Of a DNA stretch of 44,002 nucleotides, positions 43,846 to 44,002 are shown piece by piece (within the stretch, counting starts at the first letter, position 1; each line of letters opens with the position of its first letter). A program made the position numbers and the translations under genes. The notes beneath the pieces are model-generated. The model was not told the origin of the DNA. It worked only from the letters and a program-made list of their open reading frames with translations, and did not search any database. Location: positions 58,953 through 102,954 of the forward strand of contig NZ_QVMJ01000018.1 of assembly GCF_010500955.1 (NCBI RefSeq), in the 5' to 3' direction. This DNA comes from Bacteroides sp. 519 (GTDB lineage: Bacteria > Bacteroidota > Bacteroidia > Bacteroidales > Bacteroidaceae).

Positions 43846-44002
43846 TAGGCCAACGGCCTAATAGCTTCTAGCGTAGGTCAACGGCCTACGATGAAGAATA
43901 CCGCATGGAATGCGAGGCTGTAAGCCTCGGAGCTTGCATACAAATACGCTTCGAGGCCTACAGCCTCGCATTTTCATGTAACATCATTGCGTAGGCCGTT
44001 GA
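43846..44002. mobile_element. nested palindromic (MITE-like) element, cut by the window end
   Basis: Small hairpins with 3-nt loops come first (TAGGCC-AAC-GGCCTA at 43846-43860 and CGTAGGTC-AAC-GGCCTACG at 43872-43890). Then an inverted pair of 24-nt arms (43910-43933 and 43948-43971, two mismatches) follows, each arm itself a palindrome (CGAGGCT-GTA-AGCCTCG). An outer pair (TCAACGGCCTACG at 43878-43890 and CGTAGGCCGTTGA at 43990-44002) encloses them. It has the same build as 9144-9301, with CCGCATGGA at 43901. Confidence 0.65.

Noticed and set aside
1..44002. tRNA, rRNA and riboswitch genes
   Set aside because: I looked through the intergenic regions and saw no cloverleaf or known riboswitch core; none is claimed.

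Overview
The window looks like a chromosomal segment of a Bacteroidales bacterium (Bacteroides/Parabacteroides/Dysgonomonas-like; I cannot fix the genus). The reasons are fimbrillin-type lipoproteins with DUF3575 and FimB/Mfa2-like partners, a membrane AraC-type regulator, GH109/GH36/DUF3472 glycan genes, several matches to the Bacteroidetes -7 promoter consensus TAnnTTTG, moderate-to-low GC, and no rule of Shine-Dalgarno use.

Layout. (1) 1-184: short TTC-loop hairpins. (2) 185-7312, minus strand: a five-gene fimbrial/surface-adhesin operon (fimbrillin-like lipoprotein, GLUG-repeat fimbrillin, four-domain fimbrillin, DUF3575 barrel, FimB/Mfa2-like lipoprotein), divergent from a membrane-anchored AraC-type regulator at 7575. 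(3) 8751-9331: a gene-free stretch made almost wholly of palindromic repeats, including a MITE-like nested palindrome. (4) 9332-13924: mazG and DUF3810 (minus), divergent from valS (plus). (5) 13930-20659, minus: a complete TetR-regulated exporter operon (TetR, TolC, HlyD-type lipoprotein, two ATPases, two ABC-2 permeases), organised like E. coli cecR-ybhGFSR but with YbhF split into two proteins. A palindrome TAACA-N4-TGTTA occurs on both sides of tetR. (6) 20841-27596, minus: glycan utilisation genes GH88, GH36, GH109 and DUF5077/DUF3472, separated by G/A-rich 10-nt repeats that abut stop codons. A 21-nt direct-repeat array lies just upstream of the GH88 promoter. (7) 28085-43749: an accessory island of giant helical-repeat proteins (DUF4132, DUF6493, HEAT), a small ThiS/ubiquitin-like beta-grasp candidate, an ATPase-nuclease, an Rpn/PDDEXK transposase-like nuclease, a HAD phosphatase, a membrane protein and a DUF1016 nuclease. 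A decayed CRISPR-like array (about 34725-34942) sits inside it. (8) 43750-44002: another nested palindromic element that runs off the window.

The two most promising leads are the ATPase / beta-grasp / DUF4132 operon (28085-34731), where a 138-residue protein resembles ThiS/MoaD but ends in AGRKF instead of GG, and the dense set of repeat families with 10-, 12-, 21-, 22- and 23-nt periods placed at gene borders. No tRNA, rRNA, integrase, or insertion sequence with a full DDE transposase was seen.
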